Positions 36,801 through 51,500 of a stretch of 64,000 nucleotides of DNA are shown here, piece after piece. This DNA comes from Oscarella lobularis (taxonomy: Eukaryota > Porifera > Homoscleromorpha > Homosclerophorida > Oscarellidae). The stretch is from positions 2,356,001 through 2,420,000 of the forward strand of contig NC_089178.1 of assembly GCF_947507565.1 (NCBI RefSeq), read 5' to 3'. Position numbers and translations under genes: made by a program. A model generated the notes under the pieces. It ran no database searches. It saw only the letters and a list, made by a program, of their open reading frames with translations, and had not been told where the DNA came from. Position 1 is the stretch's first letter; the number at the start of each line of letters is the position of its first letter.

Positions 36801-39800
36801 GTCCGATGTCAGTGAGCGCTTTCATTAGAATGTGAATGCAGCACGTCTTGCCGGCGCCGCTTGGGCCGAGCACCATCATGCCGTGACGAACGCGTTGCGT
36901 TTCGAATAGCTGAATGAGTTTCAAGGTCCAAGGTGGATGATTGATGAGGCCGGCTTTGTTGACTTCTTCGGCGATCGCCGCTTCCAGATCTGGATATCCT
37001 GCTTTTTCCATGCTAACGCCGGGAAACAAGTCGCTGATGAGAGAGAGAAAGAGCGGCTCGTCTTCATCCACCTAAAAATCAATTTCTCTCTCTCCGCGAC
37101 TATGTACGACGCTTTTTTCTCACCAATTTTGAAAGATTCATGTCGCGAAGGACTCTCATCACAATGTCTCCTTCCGCTTCGCCAGCCGATTCTCGTTTGA
37201 CGGCACCCAGCGTGCGCAGGACGGAGAGAATGTTGCGAAGTCCGAAATCGTAGTGAACCTGCTTCGTGAGCTGTTCCTCGCACAGTTTGTAGAGGGTGAA
37301 GAACTTTCGAGAAAGAACGATATTCTCGATGAAACCGACGCTCGCCAATTTGACGCGAATGATGATCTGAATTCTGTTACAGCAACGAAACTTCTTAAAA
37401 AAGAAACGAACTTACGTGCCGGTCGGGAACCATCATAGCAACCGTCCGAAATTGCATTTTGAGATTTTCTGGAAGTTCCTGACGTCCAGCATAGCCGGGA
37501 TTCTATACGCAAGTAGAAATGAAGGAAATTGGAGCAAAGCGCAAAGTGAGTTTACCATGGTGAGAAAAATGCCAAATTCCGGGTTCATCGATACAGCGTC
37601 GCCGTCGGTAAAAATGAATTGACTCTTTCGGTCCTTCTTGCACGATAGCACGACAGCGATCTGCTGCGCGGCAACGGAAAGCACAGGCAGCTCAATCCGA
37701 TTGAATTCGTCAAAGCAACCCCAGCTGCCAGATTGAGCAAGACCTGAAATCTCCAAATGCTTCAAAATATCAAACGCAACAACATTAACGAACCTTTGTA
37801 AATTCGTCCCAATCCACGGTAATCCATCTGATCGGAACAATTGAAAACGACGACGTATTTTCCCAAAGCTTTGCCCATATCTTTGACCGTTTCTGTGCAG
37901 AAAAAACGTCATCGACTCTTTTCAAAGACTTTTAAGAATATCAACTTGCCTGTTTTTCCTGTTCCCGCTGGTCCGGCGGGTGCGCCGCCCATCGAAAGAC
38001 CCAACGCTTGAGCGAGAGTGATGTAGCAACGATCGGTGAGCGGAGTAATGACCAAGCGCTCCGTGCATCCAAGATATTCGTTCTGATACGTGAAACTGAC
38101 GTCGGTGATGGCAATGACGCACTTGTCAATATCCGTATTGAAGTAGAAGCGCGACTGCTTCAACCATTCGAAATCGGTTGGCGAACGGATGTGCATTTTG
38201 ACCAAATCGTGAAAAATATCTCGCTGGTGAACGTGAATCGTGATCAGCGTCTCGTATTTCGTCCTTTCGACGCTTCCCAAGTCCTCCGTCGTCTTTCCTA
38301 TGAGTTGATTGAGCAGATCAAGAAACGCCTGATCGGTACTGGACATTATCTTCTTGTCCGAGCGCGCCTTCGTAAGCGCCGCTTCGGCGTCGCGCGTCCA
38401 AACCATTTGAAGGCCCAGAAGACCAACTTGGGCGATGAACGTGTCGAGAAAGGACATCACTTCAAAATTTTGATCGTTAATCGTCACGGACGCCGACCGG
38501 ACGACTCCGTGCAAAGACTTTTGAACCATTTTCAGCAGGTTGTCGAGCCACGTTTCGACGTTACCGTGCGCCATGACCGGCTTTTCCAAGTCCATGCGAA
38601 CGTTTTCGCGCGAATTGACGGCCAAGATGCGATCGTAATCCTTCTCGTGAAAAGTCGCCGTTTTCACGTTGTCAAAAATGCCGAGCAGGTGAGCTTGAAT
38701 CGTGTGCGAGTCGCTCGCCTGGCCGAGAATCTCCAACAAAGCCGGATCGGAGACGAAGAAGAATCGCGGAAAGAGGAGTCGCTTCGCTTCGAGATAACCG
38801 CTCAACGACTTCTGACAGACTTCGAGCTGCTCGAGAAGATGAGGAAGCAGTTGACCTAACGTTTCGTCGCCCACGCAACACTGAACGACGTTGTTCGTCT
38901 CGTGGGCGCGCGTCATGATCTTCACCCAAGACTTATCAATATTTTGGAAGCGTTTCGCTTCCTTGGGCAGCTGCTTGGCAATGTCGCCGCCGACGAAGAC
39001 GGCTTCGAGATAGATCCAGAGGTTCTGTACGACGAGCCAGTTTTCAATGATTTCCGTCGTCGTCGACAACTTGTGAACCCACTGCTGAATTTTCGCTTTG
39101 AACGGCGCGTTATAGCGATTGCTCATGAGGGAGCTGAGAATCATCAGGCTGTCTTCCATGCGTGACACGATTTCGGTTGTGTCGTCGCCGCGCAACAGGA
39201 GCTCGCCGCGATTCTTAAAATTGCTGAAACGCAGCGTTTCGACGCCCCATTCCGTCTCGATCATCTTCAGTTTGGCCTCGATGTCTTGCTCCTTGACGGC
39301 GGCGATGCAAACGTCTTCGATGTCTTCCTTATTGACTAAAAGGGGAGCTTCCATGATGTTTCTCAGCAGAAAACCTTCGGCTTCGATGTCGAATTCGTGT
39401 CCGGTCAGTTCGGCAATTCGAGTCCAATGGCGCGGCTTCATTGCCTTGTTGGCCATCATTTCGAGCAAGGGACACGTCTCGTTGAAGTCGTCGACCTTTT
39501 TCTTCAGGTCCTCGTACGCCTGCCAGTCTTTGAGACCTTTGGGAAGCTTGCGACATCGATTTTGAAAGTCGAGCAGTTCGGCGTTGATTTTTTCAATGTC
39601 GACTTCGTTCCAGGCGATTTCGTAGTAACCGTCAACCGATTCGATCACGTTATTATAAAGACCGTAGAGTTTTTGAAGAAGGATCAATTCCTTTCGAATG
39701 CGAACGAGATCGGGATACTCGGTGACGGACAAACCGAACAATTCCTCACCGCCGCTGTACGTGTCGTGCCGTCGCCAGAGCGAATCAAAGCGATTCTGAT

Positions 39801-42800
39801 AGACGACGAGACGATCGCTCGCCTCGCGCGGTTGCACGTCCGGTGCCATGGGACCCTTGGTGCCGTAATCGGCGTAGAACGAGCCGAGATCTTCGTGAAA
39901 GACGACGACATTTTCAACGAGCGTCGCTTTAAAGTCGGCTTGAATTTCGATGAGATGATCTTGCACTTGGCGAACAAGTTCGAGAAGACGATTCCACGAA
40001 TATCGAAGAGTGTCGACGCGTTCTGACTCCTCCTGTAGGACGGGAAGCTGGTAGCGATGAAGAAGAGCGTATGACTCCTCAATGGGAGTCATCGACGTGT
40101 CGACGCGAATCTCGTTCTCGCGTATTTCGCGTAGAACGCCCATCGCGGCGCGAACGTCGTCGAGATCGTTGATCGGACGCGAGAGCCGTTTCGTCCAGTC
40201 GTCGAGCAGCGCGAACACCTCTTCCATCAGCGAGCGATATTTCGTATTGCACTCTTCGCCAAGCGCCACGCGCCACGCTTTCGCCTCGGCGCAGAGCGCA
40301 ATTTTGAGCGGTTCGGAAAAGAGCGAGATGGCGCCGACTGTTTCCACTTCAGGATGGTCGAGAATTTGCTGCTCGAGATTTTGATAGTAAATGATCTGCG
40401 CTTGAAATTCGGCGACTTGGGGATGCGATTCGAGAAAGTCTTTCATCGCCTCGTCGCGATTTCGCTTCCAGATGATATGATAGGAAGAGTATTGGTCTAT
40501 CACTTTCAGCACGTCTCGTTTCGTCGAATTGATCGCGCTCGAGAGCATGGAAACAGATTTTGCCAATTCTTTGTTTTCCGACACGCTCTTTCCGTACGTT
40601 CGGAGCGTTGGACGAGCCGGAGAGGCTGCGGCGGGCGCTTCGTGACGAATGCTGTGCCGAGAAGTGACTCCGTCGCCGCCGTGTAAACCCCAAATTCGGG
40701 TGCGCGACGACGTCGCACTTTCGTCTTTCACCTGCTTCACCAGTTCGTCGAGCTGACCCCAAGCGTGAATGCCCTTTCCGACGGCGACGATCAGTGCCGC
40801 CGCTTTATTGACAGCTTGCTGCACTTCGTCAAGACTCGGTCTCATCGCGATGTCGGGAATCAAAAGAACCAAATCCGTTCGAAAGATGGGATGATGCAAC
40901 TCGACGGCCGTTTTGTCGCCGCCGACGTTGCCGCCGCCGTCACTGCCACCGTAACGATGCGGAACGATCGTGCTCGTTCGCTTGCGAAGACTTTCCAAGG
41001 ATTGCCGTATGCACTTGAGAAGTGCGTCGACGTTGAGTTGCTCAAAATGGGCGAGTAGTTCGTCCGCCTCGCGTCGCATTGACTCGCGCACCTGACGACG
41101 ACGTTCGGCCGCCGCGACGCCGGGCGGAGGCGGCAGCATCTGAGTCGGCGGTCGCGACACGACGAGTTCGCTGCTCGCGCCGCTTTCGCGTCGACTGCGA
41201 TGACCCGTTGCCGCTCGAAGTTCCACCATCGATCCCGGCTTCGACGCTTTTAAGCCGAAAGCGCCGCCGTCGTATTCGTTCAGAAGCTCTTCGTCTTCTT
41301 CGGACAAGGGTACGAGCAGGAGATCAATGATGTCGTGCGCTGCCTCCTCGATAAGACGACTGCGACTTTCGAGAAAAATTGACTGCTTTTCACATGTTAC
41401 CTAGAAAAGAAAAAAATTTCCCATATGGATTGAACTAATTTTCCAATGCGGCCCTCACTCGAGTTCGTGCAAGAAATTCGTCAATTACAACCGGTTCCGA
41501 TTCCGGCAGGTCGCAAAGTTGACATTCGCCTATTTCCGTCAGACAGGCGTCAATGCGATTTTTCACCGCCCCGTTGATTCGATTGACGAGCAGTTCTAAT
41601 TCGTCGAGAGTCTGTTTGCATTTCTCCACGTAGCTATTGAACGTCAACGACGTCCACGTTATCGTCGTGACACCCGGTTCGAGAACGGCGTCGACGGCGG
41701 TAAGATGCGGGGTGAAGAGAGTGCGCAAGATGAGCGGAATTTTTCGTTGAATCCGATTATTCGTCGCCAGCATCACTTTGAGCTGATTAGAATTTCGTTT
41801 GAATGTCGTCTGGCGCGATTGGAGAGAGAGGGCAGACGGCGGCACGTCAAGATCCAGTTTCTGCATCACTTCGATTTCGCGTAGAACTAAAATCACCGAG
41901 TCGTCAAAGTTGACGAATAGCTCTTTTGTCTTTGGATGGCGGACGAAAACTGTCGCCGACAGTCCCTCGGCAACTACATTCATCTGAAAAAAGCAATTGA
42001 GTGCCTGTCAGTAGGTAATATATCCGTCCACACCTGTTTGAGCCAAGCTTGATGGTAGAGGAGCTCGTATTCAAGCAATACTTGAGCTAATCGATTGTAT
42101 TGCTTCACGACTTTCTTCGCCTCGGCCACCTGGAGAATTTTCGGATATTCCTTGAATACAATCATGGGTTCTTCAATTCTTTGCAACAATTGTCTCGCCC
42201 ACTGAATTTTTCCTAAGAAGACGTTTAGAGAGAAATAAGGCAAACTGCTTTTTTACCAGCAACGGGAGGCATGCTTCCTTCAATAGGCGGCTCATTTTTC
42301 AACTTGTTATACAAACGAGACGTTGCTTCAATGTCGCGGATATAGTTGAGCAGAATCAGTTGATACTTCTCCTCTACGTCCAGACAGGGAAGAGCCAGTC
42401 TATCAAGAAAGCAGGAAATTATGCCACTGAATAGTAGACACAAGCAGCCTTACAATTCAAAACGAGACAAAAGCTCCAAAGCACGTCTAGTTCCGGGAAT
42501 CCTTTCAAAACACTGACTAAAAAACATCTGAAGATGAGCCTAAAAAGAGAAGAGAGACATTGAACAAATGCTATTCACACGCGATTTTTCGCACTTCCAA
42601 ATCGACAATGCTCGCTTTGAAATCGTGATAATCTACATCAAAGTCACTTTTTCTGTGATCAAGAACGTCGTACGGTTTCTTCTTCAGCGTCGAAGTGAAA
42701 ACGCTGAAGCGCGTCGCGTAGACTTCGATCCCTTCGATGTGCGACTCCGACAGGATCTTGTACGATTTCACAATGGCGAAAACGTCTTTGATTTTCGTCA

Positions 42801-44914
42801 GACGCTGACAGAATGTGTTGAACTTTCCGAAAACGTACATTTCGCTGAAAACGAGCGGCTTCTCGTCGGGCTGCTGGGCAATTTTGTCCTTCACACGTTG
42901 AACGCATTTTTGGTATTCTTGATTCAGATGCATGCACGCATCAAGGCGAGGAATGACGACGTTCATTTCCTGTTCCCACACGGAATGAAAACCGTGATTT
43001 GTGATGTAGTTCTTGCAGGCGGCAATCATTTGATTAGTGACCTGCAAAAGAACAGGAAAAAGAGCTACGTGACAGAACAAAAAAATCGTCCGTTCGTTTG
43101 TTTGCCTTGACAAAAAGAGCCGTCATTCGTTCGGCAGTGTTGTAATACCGAGAATAGCTGTGAATCATTCGAATGGCGTTGATCAGACCAGGAACGCCTT
43201 CAAGCATGCTAACCTGAACGGAAAACAAAAGTATAATTTCTGCATAGGTAAACAACGCCTTCTTTTAGGACTCTTACCGGATCACCTCGGTATAAAGGAT
43301 CGCAATATTTTTCCATTGTTTGTAGAAATTTGACATTGTCTTTCGATTCGTTGGCGCCTTCAGTTATCCGAGCATCAAGAGCTCGCCACGTCTACAGAGA
43401 CAGAGTTGAAGGTTTAATTAATAGACAATTCCGTCTTCTTTATCTATATCCCTGCCTTGAGGAGTTTTGATTTGGCAATTTGAAGAACGCTGAGAAGAAC
43501 CTTGCTGTCACGACTCTTCACGTGAGTGACAAGAGCATTGAATTTTGCCATGCGCTTCTTCCAGTACTCCAGCTCGGCCCTTGGCCCAACGTTGTCCGCC
43601 TCTTTTCTCATCTGATCGCTTTTGGTCAAAATCTGAAAAGAAACGGCTATTTTCAAAAAGCAAGACGTCATGGGGCTCGTCTTACCTGTTCAATTTCCCG
43701 ACACCACGAAGTCAAACATTTTTCTAATTTGTCAACCGTGTCCGGGTTCGTCGACGCTCGCAAATAGTCCGACGGTGTACCAAGAGCAGACAAGTCCAAT
43801 CCATTGCACGGCGGCAATTTGACGACTTCAGCAACACTCGCTTCCGCTCCAGCCAGAGCGCTGACAAATGATTCCAACTTGATGAGAAAATTACCCCGCA
43901 GCTGTTGGGCTTCATTGGCGTCCGCAAGACCCCAATTGGATTGGCTCTGCAGTGCCGGCACGAAGACAGAGGAGAGGAGATGACGCATGGCGCCGAGCAT
44001 TCCACCACCATTCTCTTCCAACATTCCAAAGTACGTATCCTGAAGAATTCGTGATTATGAAGCGATTTCTATTTTTCTGCTCTAGTTTCTACCGTTCCGA
44101 CAGTATGATTTGTGAGCGGCTTGGAGGTGAGACGCAAGAAAAAGGCGCACATTCCAGGAAAAGCTTCGTGGAGGCCGTCCGTCAAATAGATTCGCGGTTT
44201 CGTCTTGTGAACAGGCGATCTAACGGGCGGTTGGACTCCCTCTGGGTAAAAAAAGGATAGTCCATCCTTATGATCGCGGGCTGAAAGTTCATACCAGCAG
44301 TTTCGTCCGACGCAGCGAGTCGCACGGCCTCCCTTTGCCCTTCGTAGAAAAATAGCAAACAATTAGGCCCGTCCGCTTGAAAAAATTTATCCATTGTGTA
44401 AATCTAAACGAAAAATAGACCAGTCAATCGAGACGGACGTGAAGACCCTACCTGATCGCCCTCGAGAAGGCCTTCTTCGACGTCGGGCACGGCTAGTTGG
44501 AGATTCTCGGCGAGCGTCGCAACAATGTAGTCGTGTCGCGCGTCCATGCGGCTCCGCTTCTTGTCGAGCTCCTCTTTCGATTTTACCTGCCGCGAAAGAG
44601 ACATGAAGTTGATTTTGAACGTTCTCTAGCAACAAGGAAACAAAGACAGAGGCCAGACCCACTCGATGCACAAAGAAAATATTCGAGTCGTAAAAGGGAG
44701 CAGTTGGTGTGCCCAGTGGGTGTGGGAGGCGCGAACAGACAGGAGAAGTCTTGCTAATTTCTTTTATTGGGAAGACCTCGATGTAGATTACCTGCTTTTC
44801 TTTGAGAGTGTCAGCGGTAACGAGAAGACGAGACTTCTGCTGGTCGCCGCCTTGCCGTTTCCGACGCCACGAGTGCGGTTTTGCACTCGCTGCTGGAACA
44901 CGTGTGTCTGCCAT
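27881..44914 (-). CDS. Axonemal outer-arm dynein heavy chain, DNAH5/DNAH8 type
   Basis: A motor of about 4,500 residues in several dozen exons. First exons are 44914-44792, 44586-44452 and a pair split by a 53-nt intron near 44250-44303. The largest exon, 41400-37950 (3.45 kb), encodes tail and linker. AAA P-loops on the minus strand are AAA1 GPAGTGKT at about 37975-37952, AAA2 GPSGAGKT at about 36868-36845, AAA3 GEQGTAKT at about 35662-35639 and AAA4 GVGGSGKQ at about 34352-34329. The stalk coiled coil and microtubule-binding region lie about 33300-32100, then AAA5, AAA6 and the C-terminal domain ending in DVK. The N-terminal RMDARHDYI and the C-terminal [11 protein letters not shown] and [10 protein letters not shown] segments fit the DNAH5/8 subfamily. 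The protein drives ciliary or flagellar outer-arm beating. One intron after the AAA1 P-loop (donor at 37949) starts with GC. Exact exon count not determined. Confidence 0.93.
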
Positions 44915-45083
44915 AGGAATTCAATTGGTCAGATGCGCTGTGAGAAGAAGACGGCGCACTGTAGTCGTTCCTTCTTGGAAACCTCGCAAACACGTAAACA
45001 TTGGTTTACGTCATTTCCGTGCATGCGCAGAGACGCAGGCGTCTCCGTAAGTCCTCGTGTCCCTTCGAGAAAGATCGCTTGCG
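44915..45083. promoter_or_regulatory. Shared divergent promoter region (dynein / DNAJA)
   Basis: 169 bp between the start codons of the dynein heavy chain and the DNAJA gene, which run in opposite directions. Confidence 0.55.
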
Positions 45084-46853
45084 ATGGTGAAAGAGACGAG
45101 ATTCTACGGTGAGTCGCGTATTTAATTGAATCTTTTGTCACATTTATAAACGATGTAGACCTTCTCGGCGTCGGTATCAACGCGACCGAAGCCGAATTGA
45201 AGAAATCGTATCGAAAACTCGCCCTCAAGTATCACCCAGACAAGAATCCGGATCCAGAGGCATCTGAAAAAGTAAGAAAATCTTAAATAGCACAGAAAAC
45301 AACGGCGAAGGTGTCGTTGCAGTTCAAGGAAATCTCAATGGCCTACGAAGTGCTATCGGACAAAAATAAACGAGAAATCTACGATCGCGGCGGAGAGGAA
45401 GCCTTGAAAGAGGGCGGCGGCGGCGGCGGCGGCTCGTCGGCAATGGATATTTTCGATATGTTCTTTGGAGGGGGACATCGAGGTCATAGAGACAATAAAA
45501 CCAAGTCTATCGTTCATCAGTTGAGTGTACGTCGAAAGAGGAGAAAGAGACGAATTCTTCTTTATTGGATATTGGATATAGGTTACTTTGGAGGAATTCT
45601 ATAATGGAAAAACACGGAAATTAGCCAATACCAAAAAAGTGATTTGTCCGCAATGTAATGGAATCGGAGGAAAGGAGGTAATAGTGATGGTTCTTTAGTT
45701 GCCTGGTCAATTTTGACTCTTCTCTTCTCCAAGGGCACAGTGCGCAAGTGTGCTGGGTGTGGCGGGTTAGGCGTAGAACATAGCCTCCGTCAGATTGCCC
45801 CCGGTTTTGTGCAGCGGATGGAGACGATCTGTAGTCGTTGTGGCGGATCTGGTGAAGTGTTCTCTGGTACAAACAGTGAAAATATCGGCGATACACCAGA
45901 TAATACTTATTAAATAATAGAGAAAGACCGGTGTCAAAAATGCGATGGCAGGAAAGTGATAAGGGACAAAAAGATACTTGAGGTGCGGAAATTGGCTCGC
46001 AATTTCAATCTATTGTTAGCTACTGAATGTTTTTGAAGGTTCACATTGAGAAGGGAATGGCTGATGGACAGAAAGTGGTTTTCAGTGGAGAATCTGATCA
46101 GGAGCCGAGAAAAGAAACTGGAGACGTTGTCTTTGTCCTCGATGAGGAAGAGCATCCACGATTCAAAAGAAATGGATCGGATCTGATAATGGAAATGGTA
46201 AAAGGAACCCTCTCCCCTCCCCCTCCTCAGTCGTCACCAATAAAACTTTAGAATATTGACCTTTCTGAGGCTCTTTGTGGCTTCAAGAGACAAATCAAAC
46301 ACTTGGACGGTCGTGTTTTGCGTGTCTCTACCTTTCCAGGGGAAGTTACGAAGCACAGTAAATCGTTCATTTCTCAACAAAGATGCCATAAAATGATGAA
46401 CACTTGATTCAGATGTGATTAAGGTTGTCATGAATGAGGGCATGCCTCATTATAAGAATCCTTTTACGAAAGGCCGGCTTATTATTCAGTTCAAGGTCTG
46501 CATTTGCATTTGATGTCATTAGAAAATAAATGAAATTGTCTCTTAGGTGTCGTTTCCGCGGTCTTTCATGCCTGGACCAACTCTGGAGAAACTAGAAGCG
46601 CTTCTTCCTAAGCGCAGAGAAGTGCTACATGATGACGATATCAAAGAGGTAATAGCAAATAATTTTTTTGAGACGCTTCTCTTCATTTCAATGTCTCTGC
46701 GCAGTACGACCTACTGGACATTGATATTGAAGAAATCAAAGCTCAGGTATGTGACTTGGTGATGTATAGAGAAGGGGATTTCTAAGCGTTGTTCTTTGAT
46801 AATAGTCTCATCAAGATGACGGTCCGCGTAGAGTTCAATGCCAGAGTCACTAG
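45084..46853 (+). CDS. Type I Hsp40 co-chaperone, DNAJA family
   Basis: Exons in phase: 45084-45108, 45159-45271, 45323-45526, 45582-45677, 45734-45866, 45921-45982, 46039-46197, 46252-46357, 46413-46495, 46547-46648, 46705-46746, 46806-46853. The J domain has the HPD triad ([11 protein letters not shown]) that stimulates Hsp70 ATPase. A Gly-rich linker follows, then four zinc-binding repeats ([32 protein letters not shown]) and the two substrate-binding beta domains. The C-terminus VQCQSH resembles DNAJA1/DNAJA2 ends but has no CaaX box, so it is probably not farnesylated. It would work as a cytosolic partner of Hsp70 in folding. It is divergent from the dynein gene and tandem with Rab14. 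Confidence 0.94.
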
Positions 46854-47121
46854 TCTGGTTATTAGTAATTATTAAGTGTCGACTTGAAAGTAGTCTACTG
46901 TAGTGTAGTCTACTAATGCATTAGCTATTCGTCATTTCTAACAGTTTCCTGTTTTCGGCATTTCTATACGGGTCTTGCGCTCGAGCATGCTCACTCTGTG
47001 ATTTGAGGTGTGCTCTTCCTCTAAGACGTCTCCTTCGTTTCTCGCACGCTCCTTCACTCGCTCGCCTTATTTCCACGTTGCAAAGAATCTCCCAAACCGA
47101 TATTTCTGCTCGAACGACGTC

Positions 47122-48253
<1,132 letters not shown>

Positions 48254-48534
48254 AGTTAGAAAATTGGGATGTGGGGGAGGGGATTGTGCTGTGAATCAAT
48301 TCTTATATTTTTCTCAAGTCATTTAGTATGTGTTTGTTGGATGGGTGGGTGGAAAACTTTGCGTGGGTAGACTCTCGGGTTGTAACACTATTCTATTGTA
48401 GTAGCAGTGCATCTGCACGTTATCCAGCCAATTTTAACCGCTTGTTGTTGTAGAGAACATATTGAACTAAAAAATGTACTTTTGTTGTGTCTTTCTAGCC
48501 TTTTGCGTACACACCATCGCATCCGGGAACGTGA

Positions 48535-51500
48535 ATGGCTACGAAACGAAGAGGAAGGAAGCGATCTTTGCTCGTACGCGACGCCACGAGCCTGTTGCGG
48601 GCCGTAGCGGTGCATAACGCTCCCTCGCGTCCGTCGCCGCCGCTTCCCGAAATCGCTCAGCAGCAAACTCAAGAGAAACAGTAGGCGCCGCGAGCTGATG
48701 GGCGAAGGAGAGAAAAGACGTGTCTTATAGGCAACAGAATGAAGGAAGACGCGGAAGGCAGATCATTTCTGATCCAGTCAAGCTTGAGATTCGGCACAGC
48801 ACCGACGTTTGACCTCATTTTTTAGGACAGAGAAACGTTTCCGTGCCCCAATTGCGGAAAAATTTATTATTCGGCGCAGGGACGAACTTATCACTTACGA
48901 ACAAAGCACGTCGAGAAAAAGAAGCAGAAAGTAAAAGGGAGAAAGAATCAAAGCGCTCATATGATATCTTGTTGTTAGGAAGAAGATGAAGAAGATGAAG
49001 AAGATAGCGGTGGACCCGGTCGAAAAGCTGCAAGAAGGCACACTTAAAAAAAAAAACATTGTCGTTTAATAGAAGTGCAAACGAGAGTTGTTTCTAACCC
49101 GAAGGGCACTAAAACGCTTCACGAAAATTTTCGACGAGACGAAGGAGGAGGAAAAGAAGTTGGACGAGGCGACGACGACGACGTCAACTCTTGATTCGGA
49201 CGTCGAACAGGATAGCGAAAGTTCGTTTGCCCCGTCGCCGGCAGCCGACGGAGCGGCGACGAGTCCTCAGTCGTCGTCGTCGCTCGATGGCGACGACGAG
49301 AACGATGAGTTTGATATTCCTTCGCCGATTCCTGCTTCTGCTCCTGCCTCGGATGTGGACTCGCCTGCGTCGCTTTTGCCGCTCGAGTCGCACGATCTTA
49401 CTCCTTCGTCACCGAAAGCGCCTAGAAAGAAGTATTATTGGAAAGACGGTTTCACGCCAGAGCAATTGGAAATAGTTTTGAAGCAAAAAAATAGGAAGAA
49501 GAAAAAGTTGCCGTGTTTTAATGAGGTACGTTGGACAATATGGCAATAGTTCGTACAATGTAAAACTGTATGTAGGGGTGCAAAGCTTCTTTCACCTCGT
49601 TTGAAGGTCTCGGTTATCACCACGTACGATGCGGAAAAAAAGTCAGTTGATCAACTCACAAGATATAAAACATACCGTACTAGAATATGGTGTATTTGCA
49701 GTACGAATGTCCTACCTGCGAAGGCGTTTTTCTCAACGAAAGAAAGCTGGAGACTCACAATAAAAAATGCGGAGTAAAAAGCAAATCATTTCTTATGCAC
49801 ACAACGATTTTTTTGTCGTTGCTAATAGAAAAGGGAGATTTTACTGGATGGCGATCGTCCCGTAGACTTCGACTTGTTCAAAGGTCCTATGAAACGCCTC
49901 TATCGTCGGGGAGATCCGAGAGGATACCGACAGGCGCAGTTCAAGCTAACAGGTCCTGATACGCGCGCCAGAGGTTGGACGAAGACTAGGTGAGAGGGAG
50001 AGAGAGAGAGAGAAGAGGACGACAGAGATCTCGAAACCGTTCATCCTATGATTTTTATCTAGCCGAGAAGAAATATTTGGAAATAGCGAATCGTTTTTGA
50101 CTTCTTTGATGCCTAAGTCGGAAAATTGGATCGCGTTGTCGGCAGAGTTGGTCTCCAAACACGCGTGTTTGCTTTTCGACCTTGTTCTTTCTATAGGGAG
50201 CAAAGCGCTTATCTTCCTCCCGGCAAACGGCTCTCCTTTTCTTGCAACAGAGGACCGCTTTTGGATAAAAAGAAGAAGAAGAAGAAACAGGAAGAGGAGG
50301 AGAAGGAGGAGAAGAAGGAGGAAGAGGAGGAGGAGGAGGAGGAGGAGGAGAAAGCAGAGGACTGCGGAGGCCCAAGCCTGGCTTCCTCGTCTTCGTTTCA
50401 ATTAGATTTGTTCGAATCAATAAGTTTTGAAGGTGCAGAACTGACTCACATGGCGAACGCAGGTGTTCCGACGTGGACAGCAGACTGGTGTCCTCAATCA
50501 GGTTATGACGAGAAACCAATTGATAGTTTTATTGTGAGAGAGACGGTCGTTTTCATCAGGATCTCAAACGGAATATTTTGCATTGAGCACAAACGGCGCA
50601 TCCGATGAGGTATCTAAAGACTTCTCGAGACTGCACAGCCACATCGAACTGTGATCTTTTATTGAGGCACGCTACGACTGTCCGGGACTGATTCAAGTGT
50701 GGGAGTTTGATAGCACAAAAAGATGCGAATCATTGAAATTTTCATTTGGAATTGCTCACAATTGGGGGCGCGTGAGGGATATTCGATGGTGCCCTAATTC
50801 GGCAGCATGTCAATCGGAGAGTAATCATTGTGAGGTACTACTACGTGTGGTTGGTTATCGCAATAAAAATTGCCTCCGATCACGGTTTTCTGAACTAGCT
50901 TTGGCGTCGCTTAGGAATTCTAGCCGTTGCTTGCAGTACGGGTAAAATCCATCTAATAAGGTGACCTTTTTCTCGCTTCTAATTGATTCTGTTTTTAACT
51001 GAGAGAGTGCCTGATTTATTAGTATTCCACATCCTGTGAACCTAGGAACTCGCGATGGAGAAAACAGTACGTTTTTACGTGTGACATGAATTCGGTTTTT
51101 TTTCTAATTGTAAAGTAGGAATATTTCGCGTGATTCCTTCACTGTCTCTCGCACCTGAATCGTCTTCGTCCGTTCATGGTCAAGCTTGGTGTCTAACGTG
51201 GAATAAAAGAGATTGCGCGAAAGTTTCAGCCGGCTTTTCTGACGGTACAAAATGAATCAATAGTAACTCTTGTCTAGGAGAGATCTTTTCTTGATGCAGG
51301 CTCTGTTGGCGTGTGGAACGTAGAAACCAACGTTGAATGGCTCTGCGACGCGCTAAAAAGTCAAGGTACATATTGTATACAGATTTGCTGCTGCAACACA
51401 ACATGCTGTGTTACAGTCTATCCCATTCAACACTTTCTTGCTCATACGTCGTCTGTTTGCACTTTGGAGTGGTGCCCTGTAGAGAACAACATCATTGTGA

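Noticed and set aside
38008-38859. 283-codon plus-strand frame opposite the dynein tail
   Set aside because: Antisense shadow of the large dynein exon; no recognised motif.
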